Shown here: positions 58,282 to 64,000 of the stretch, one piece after another
Layout: every line of letters starts with the position of its first letter
Position numbering within the stretch: position 1 is the first letter of the stretch
DNA from: Chloranthus sessilifolius
Lineage: Eukaryota > Streptophyta > Magnoliopsida > Chloranthales > Chloranthaceae
Direction of reading: 5' to 3'
DNA length: 64,000 nt
Assembly: GCA_021018995.1 (NCBI GenBank)
Contig: CM037597.1
Span: forward strand, 37,698,936-37,762,935
Translations under genes and position numbers: made by a program
Notes under the pieces: generated by a model
Database searches by the model: none
Told to the model about the DNA's origin: nothing
Seen by the model: only the letters and a program-made list of their open reading frames with translations

Positions 58282-61200
58282 GTACTTTAAATATATATGA
58301 AAAAGGATGCTTTGGTGGATATGACGCTCGAGTGTTGATAGACCCAGGGTCTACCCACTCATTCGTCACTCCACGTTTCGCCAAGAAGATGAAGATTGTT
58401 CCAGAGGCGTTGGATTTCGTCCTATCTGTGTCTATTCCGACTGGAGAGTTAGTAGACACGGAGTTAGCTTGCAAATCCATCATTGTAGCAGTTCGAGACT
58501 TAGAGGTGCATGAATTGGAAGCAAAGTTGATACTGTTAGACATGCAAGGGTTTGATGTGATCCTTGGCATGGACTGGTTGGCGCAGCATTGTGCAACCGT
58601 CGATTGCAAGAATAAGGTAGTCATTTTCAGACCCAACACAAGAAGATCATTTCGATTTCAAGGAGTGAGGTCGTCATCTGTGCCACTGATCTCAGCAGTA
58701 AGGGCCGAGAAAATGATCAGAAAGGGTTGCAGTGGATACTTAGCTTTCTTAAAGGAGGACAAGGAAGAAAAGAACGTCATTTCTGAGATAGCAGTTGTGC
58801 GAGACTTCGCCGACGTGTTTCCAGAGGAATTGCCTGGATTACCTCCAGAAAGAGAAGTAGAATTCGCCATTGACTTAGCACCAGGAACGGAGCCTATTTC
58901 GAAAGCACCTTATAGAATGGCTCCCGCTGAGTTAAAGGAGTTGAAGGAACAACTACAAGAACTTATGGACAAGGGGTTTGTTAGACCGAGCGTGTCTCCA
59001 TGGGGAGCACCGGTCTTGTTTGTCAAGAAGAAGGATGGGTCAATGCGGCTATGCATTGACTATCGACAATTGAACAAACTCACTGTGAAGAACCGCTACC
59101 CTTTGCCTAGAATTGACGATCTATTCGACCAGCTGCAAGGAGCAAGGTATTTTTCCAAGATCGACTTGAGATCTGGGTATCATCAGTTGCAAGTCAAGGC
59201 TGAGGACATTCAGAAGACAGCTTTCCGGACACGGTATGGACACTATGAATTCCTTGTGATGCCGTTTGGATTGACAAATGCCCCGGCGTCGTTTATGGAT
59301 CTGATGAACCGAGTGTTTAAACCACACTTGGACTCCTGCGTCGTAATGTTTGTTGATGATATACTGATATACTCCAAATCCAAGACGGAACACGAAGAAC
59401 ATTTGAGGATTGCTCTACAGACGCTACGTGAACACCAATTGTACGCCAAACTCAGCAAGTGTGAGTTTTGGTTGGAGGAGGTTAGCTTTTTGGGACATGT
59501 TGTCTCAAAGCATGGTGTCACCAGTAGATCCAAAGAAAGATAGAAGCGGTGGTTAAATGGGAGCGACCAAAGACGTGATCGATGTCAAGTTTTCTGGGCT
59601 TAGCGCTATTATCAACGTTTGGAGGGGTTTTCAAAGATATCGGGACCTCTCACAAAGTCGATACGAAAAGATTCAAGGTTTGAGTGGAGTGAGGCATGAA
59701 GAGTTTTCAAGAACTCAAACGAGACTCACTTTGGCTCCAGATAGCGATTCCTTCAGCGATGGAGGATACGCCGTGTACAAATGACGCGTCATACAATGGC
59801 CTTGGTTGTGTACTCAACCAACACAAGAAGGTGATAGAAAAAGAACACGAGAAAAATTATCCGACTCATGACTTAGAACTAGCAGCAGTCATTTTTGCGC
59901 TGAAGATTTGGAGACATTATTTGTATGGTGAGACCTTTGAAATTTTCACCGATCATAAGAGCCTCCGATACCTGTTTACACAGAAAGAGCTCAACATGAG
60001 ACAGCGCAGGTGGATGGAATTCCTCAAGGATTACGATTGCTCCATACAATACCGCAAGGCGAGTAGCCAAGCGCATTGAGTCGGAAAGGTTCAGCTCAGT
60101 TAGCTTGTTTGATTTTGGGTATACACCGATGGAAATTATTGGAAGACCTGGCATTCTACGATGCGAACATTGAGTCAAAAGCCACCGGATCCTTTTTGGC
60201 TAACATATCAGTAAAGCCAGTGATATTTGAACATATCCATGATCTACAGATGAAAGATCCGGCATTAACAAAGATTCATCAAGACGTGAGTGAAGGCATC
60301 AGGTCGGACTTCTCGGTTAAAGAAGATGGTTCCTTATTGTTTAAAGGCCGTCTATGCATTCCGGACAATGCCGATCTAAGACGAACGATTCTTGATGAAG
60401 CCCATAAGTCAAATTATGCTATCCACCCTGGTAGCACCAAAATGTACCAAGATTTGAAAAAGAACTACTGGTGGAGAGGACTGAAGCAAGACGTGGCCGA
60501 GTACGTGTCACGGTGTTTAACTTGTCAGCAAGTGAAGGTTGATCATAGACATCCTGCTGGACTATTGCAACCTTTACCAATCCCAGAATGGAAGTGGGAA
60601 TCAATCTCAATGGACTTCATTGTTGGATTACCCCGTACTGCCAAGAGACACAATGCCATTTGGGTCGTCGTAGACCGATTGACCAAATCGACTTTTACCG
60701 CATACAATACTACGATACAAGTAGAAGATCGCAGACTTATACATGAAGGAGATTGTAAGATTACATGGGTTTCCAAGCAGCATAGTTTCAGATCGTGACC
60801 CACTATATACGTCCAAGTTTTGGAAGAAATTTCAAGAAGGAATGGGAACACGACTAGACTTTAGTTCAGCTTTCCATCCTCAAACTGATGGGCAGACAGA
60901 GCGAGTGAACCAAGTAATAGAAAACATGCTCAGAGCATGCATGCTTGATATGCAAGGATATTGGGATGAGTATCTACCGATGCTCGAATTCTCATACAAC
61001 AACAGTTTCCAAACGAGCATTGGCATGGCACCGTATGAAGCTCTGTATGGACGACGATGTAAATCACCCCTCAATTGGGAGGAAACAGGTGAGAAATTTG
61101 TGTTAGGACCAAAACTACTTGAAGATAATGCCACCGTTGTTCAAATTATCAGAGAAAGGCTGAAGACAGCACATAGTAGACAGAAAAGTTATGCCGACAT

Positions 61201-61651
61201 GAAGCGGACTAGTGTTGACTATAAGGTGGGCGAGCACGTGTTTGTGAAAGTGTCACCTATGAAAGGTGTAATGAGATTTGGCAAGAGAGGGAAGTTAAGC
61301 CCACGTTATGTTGGACCATTTGAAATTTTGGGACGCGTGGGTGAAGTTGCATATCGCATTGGTTTACCACCGCTATTTGATCGAGTACATAACGTCTTCC
61401 ACATATCGATGCTCAGGAAGTACGTGAATGATCCGTCTCATGTATTAGGAAAGCAACCTATGGAGATGTGTGAGGACATGAGCACGATAGAGGAACCTGT
61501 GGAAATCTTGGATCGAAAGGAACAAGTACTGCGCACTAAAGTGATTCCCTTAGTGCTTGTTCGGTGGAACAATCATCCAAAAGAAGAGGCTACTTGGGAA
61601 CAAAAGGCCGATGTGAAAGAACAATATCCAACCTTGTTTCCAACGACGTGA
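58282..61651 (+). pseudogene. pol: Element 5 pol: PR-RT-RH-INT-chromodomain
   Basis: Protease ([16 protein letters not shown]), [16 protein letters not shown] with [48 protein letters not shown] and [11 protein letters not shown], RNase H ([11 protein letters not shown]), integrase finger ([22 protein letters not shown]), core ([42 protein letters not shown]), GPFEILGRVGEVAYRIGLP, then a chromodomain-like tail (VIPLVLVRWNNHPKEEATW). This domain order and tail mark a Tekay/Del chromovirus. Long domains are open, but the copy has a few breaks, chiefly in the RH-INT half. Confidence 0.93.
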
Positions 61652-61904
61652 GAATCAAATGTCAACAACAAGCATGTTTGTGGAATCTCCACGAGACTTG
61701 TAATTCGATGGAAATTTTGCTCAAATGTATGACTAAAGGAACAGTTTTGTATGTACATGACCAAGTGAATGTGTCTTTATGGATCTACGAACCACTTGAC
61801 GTCATAAATTGTCAAAAAATAAAAAATAAAAATAAAAATAAAAATAAAAAATAAAATAAAATAATCAAAGAACCAAAGAACTTGAAGATCTACAGAAATT
61901 GGGC
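61652..61904 (+). other. Element 5 spacer with A-rich simple repeat
   Basis: No gene. An A-rich (AAAAAT)n tract lies at 61813-61863, directly before the palindrome array. Confidence 0.7.
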
Positions 61905-62700
61905 AAAACCGATTAATCGAATTTCAAATCGATTAATCGATTTGGAATTTTGATTAATCGATTTTGTTCGATTAGTCGACTGGCAGGTGCCAGTGACTGG
62001 AAATTTGAATAAGAGTTAGAATATATATAGAATGCAATTTCGATTGATCGAGTTATAATTTCGATTAATCGATTTGGGATCGATTAATCGATTTTGGGAA
62101 TTCGATTAATCGAATTGGGGATTCGATTAATCGAACTGCATGTTCGATTAATCGAACAAACTGGAAATGTTAGAAGAAATTGGGAATAAATAAATGACAT
62201 TTCGATTAATCGAAGCAGTTTCGATTAATCGATTTGAGATCTCGATTAATCGAACTGGATCCTCGATTAATCGATTTACTAAAGGGACTTGGAAGAAGTT
62301 GAAGTCAGATAGACGATTTTGATTAATCGAAGTGAATTTTGATTAATCGATTTTCAAATTTCGATTAATCGAAATGGATTTCGATGAATCGAATAACTTA
62401 AGGAATTCTGGAATTTTGGAAGTTACTGCACGATTTCGATTAATCGAAGTGAAATTCGATTAATCGATTTTGGAATTTCGATTAATCGAAATGGATTTCG
62501 ATTAATCGACTGGCTCGCGCCAGTGAGCTCAAAAACTTAAATTTTTAAATAGATACGATTTCGATTAATCGAAATGTTTTCGATTAATCGAATTTAACTT
62601 TCGATTGATCGATTTGGGAAATCGATTAATCAATTTTGCGCGGCTTAACCTAGTTTTGAATCTCGATTAATCGATTCTGAATTTCGATTAATCGAGCCGA
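61905..62700. repeat. Palindrome array before the accessory ORF, element 5
   Basis: By eye about 28 copies of TCGATTAATCGA, most exact, at 15-35 base spacing, the densest in the window. Dyads TGGCAGGTGCCA (61981-61992) and TGGCTCGCGCCA (62511-62522) sit inside, each followed by GTGA. Confidence 0.92.
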
Positions 62701-62704
62701 GGCC

Positions 62705-62716
62705 TATATATATAAA
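62705..62716 (+). promoter_or_regulatory. TATA-like box before accessory ORF, element 5
   Basis: CCTATATATATAAATTT ends the array and lies about 210 bases before the accessory ATG. The stretch between looks like a plant 5' leader (CT-rich, with TTCTTCTTCTTCTTC). Confidence 0.4.
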
Positions 62717-62921
62717 TTTGGGGATTTCATTCCCCATTCGAAATCATTTTGCTTGGGATTTTTTTGGCGCTTCATCTTCTTCTTCTTCTCCGACCATCCG
62801 GCGCTCTAGGGTTTGGATTTTCCGTCGATTCGCTTCCGCATTCGCATCCAAAACCTGCGGTAAAACCCTAACTTTGCATTTTCCTTCGATTTGAACTAGC
62901 TAAACCCTAGTTTTTCTAAAA

Positions 62922-64000
62922 ATGCCGCCCAAAACCCGATTGTCTTCGAAGAAGGCAACCTCTAAGTTGCCGGTTAGGCGTAAGAACGCCGCACCACCAC
63001 CACCTACCCCATCGCCGGTGAGGACTTCGTCACCGTCGACATCGGAGACCACCTCCGGTTCGACGAGCGCATCTATGCGCGAGTCTTCCCGCGAGTCCAC
63101 ACCCATGCCACCACCACCCACCAATGTGGTGCAACCAAATGAATGGTGGGCAGCCAAGACCTTCGAGGTCGAATACATTATTGACCCTACCCTATTCACC
63201 AATCCCAATGTACCGGGCGAGACCCAATGGGCTCGAAACTACCTCAATAATGCCGGTCTCGGCAACCTTCTCAAACCAATCCGGGGTTCTTATTACCCTA
63301 GATTGGTGAGACTATTTTACCAAGGGCTTGTGGACGGCCCGACCGACAACGTGATCAAGACCACTATTGAGGGTCGCGACTACACGATCACTCGTCATCA
63401 CATACACGAGGTGCTTGAATGCTACCTCGATTTCACCCCCGAGACTACCCTCTTCCCACCCTTTGAAGAGGAAGTGAGATTTAAAGAGGTCATGACTCGC
63501 ATGACCAATGGCAAGAAGGGGTCGGGATCCTCCATCAAGAGGGTTGACCTTCCCCACTACATGTGGATGCTTGACTCGGTGGTCAAGTGTAATTTGTACC
63601 CTATGCGCCACGACACCGAGCGCATGGAGAAAGTGCAGCAGGCACTTTACTCGGCCTTCTGTGGCCGGTGGTTTGACGCCACCATGCTCATCCTCGAGGG
63701 GATGAGGTACATAAAGGGGAAACTGATGAAGGGAAACCTACGGCCCAAGGAAAAGATGCCTTACGCTCGCCTTATATCAAGCATGTTGGAGTGCTACTCC
63801 GACGACCCATCCTACACCGTCTCTCCTCACGAGATGAGGGCTACGGACTGCATGAAGACATTCTCTAGGTCTTCATGGGCCCGTAGCTATAACCTACTAA
63901 AGCAGACCCTGCCGGCTCCGGGTCCCGCTCCAAAGAAATGCAAGAAGCAAAGAGCACCACCGCCACCCCCACCACCACACAGACCCACCTGGGTGGGGCA
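62922..64000 (+). CDS. Element 5 accessory ORF, open to the window end
   Basis: From ATG 62922 the frame stays open for 359 codons to the window edge. N-terminus MPPKTRLSSKKATSKLPVRR is basic, with a Pro/Ser/Thr-rich stretch to about residue 68. The core (about residues 70-310) has QPNEWWAAKTFEVEYIID, GLGNLLKPIRGSYYPRLVRL, YTITRHHIHEVLECYLD, KGSGSSIKRVDLPHYMWMLD, CNLYPMRHD, RYIKGKLMKGNLRPKEKMPY and ARLISSMLECYSDDPSYTV. A Lys-rich then Pro-rich linker follows. It resembles the Pfam plant transposon protein family. The C-terminal helix would lie beyond the window. Function unknown. Confidence 0.82.
   Translation, partial: MPPKTRLSSKKATSKLPVRRKNAAPPPPTPSPVRTSSPSTSETTSGSTSASMRESSRESTPMPPPPTNVVQPNEWWAAKTFEVEYIIDPTLFTNPNVPGETQWARNYLNNAGLGNLLKPIRGSYYPRLVRLFYQGLVDGPTDNVIKTTIEGRDYTITRHHIHEVLECYLDFTPETTLFPPFEEEVRFKEVMTRMTNGKKGSGSSIKRVDLPHYMWMLDSVVKCNLYPMRHDTERMEKVQQALYSAFCGRWFDATMLILEGMRYIKGKLMKGNLRPKEKMPYARLISSMLECYSDDPSYTVSPHEMRATDCMKTFSRSSWARSYNLLKQTLPAPGPAPKKCKKQRAPPPPPPPHRPTWVG

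Larger units (their letters stand above)
54150..64000 (+). mobile_element. Element 5: Tekay-like LTR retrotransposon, 3' end outside window
   Basis: 5' LTR 54150-56643, Met-type primer site, gag, pol, a very rich TCGATTAATCGA array, a TATA-like box and the accessory ORF, which is still open at the window edge. The left target site is TGAAG (54145-54149), inside an exon of the protease gene. Age cannot be judged without the 3' LTR. Gag-pol has about five breaks; protein identity to family motifs is the best of the four. Confidence 0.93.

Noticed and set aside
59121-59533. Minus-strand frames opposite element 5 RT
   Set aside because: Shadows of the conserved RT; similar shadows occur opposite the RT of elements 2 and 4.

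Overview
This 64 kb window is plant nuclear DNA, most likely from a flowering plant. About 58 kb of it is LTR-retrotransposon sequence. The evidence is Ty3/gypsy chromovirus Gag-Pol proteins of the Tekay/Del type with a chromodomain-like tail, primer sites matching initiator-Met tRNA, an Athila/Tat-type gag element with a GGTGCCGC-type primer site, and host gene pieces with plant-like introns (a Ulp1/C48 protease and an RNase H1 hybrid-binding-domain fragment). No bacterial operon, CRISPR, rRNA or tRNA gene was seen.

Layout. Host DNA occupies 1-2486, 27135-27742 and 51252-54149, about 6 kb in all. Element 1 (2487-27134, plus strand, Tekay-like) landed in a TA microsatellite. Element 2 (10520-22789, minus strand, Tekay-like, TSD ATACC) sits inside element 1. 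Element 3 (27748-51246, minus strand, gag-only Athila/Tat-type, TSD CTGTA) holds two later arrivals: a 3.5 kb solo LTR (30776-34288, TSD TTTAC) in its interior, and element 4 (38458-50809, plus strand, Tekay-like, TSD GATAT/AATAT) in its right LTR. Element 5 (54150 to beyond the window, plus strand, Tekay-like) landed in an exon of a minus-strand Ulp1-like gene.

The four Tekay-like elements share one plan: LTR, Met primer site, gag with zinc knuckles, a short intron-like gap, pol (protease, RT, RNase H, integrase, chromodomain-like end), an array of short palindromes, a TATA-like box, an accessory ORF in the sense direction, a polypurine tract (PPT) and the LTR. The accessory protein resembles the Pfam 'putative plant transposon protein' family and has no known role. 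In elements 1, 2 and 5 and the solo LTR the palindrome is TCGATTAATCGA; in element 4 it is TTCGAACGAA or TTCGATCGAA. The arrays lie at the same two places in each element, in the LTR and before the accessory ORF. A matched accessory protein and array is the best candidate here for an undescribed system, but the link is inference.

The LTRs also carry conserved small hairpins before the primer site, some with compensatory base changes between elements, and repeated CATCCCAGGGATG dyads. Coding regions of elements 1 and 2 are heavily decayed. Elements 4 and 5 are better kept: element 4 gag and the visible part of the element 5 accessory ORF look open.
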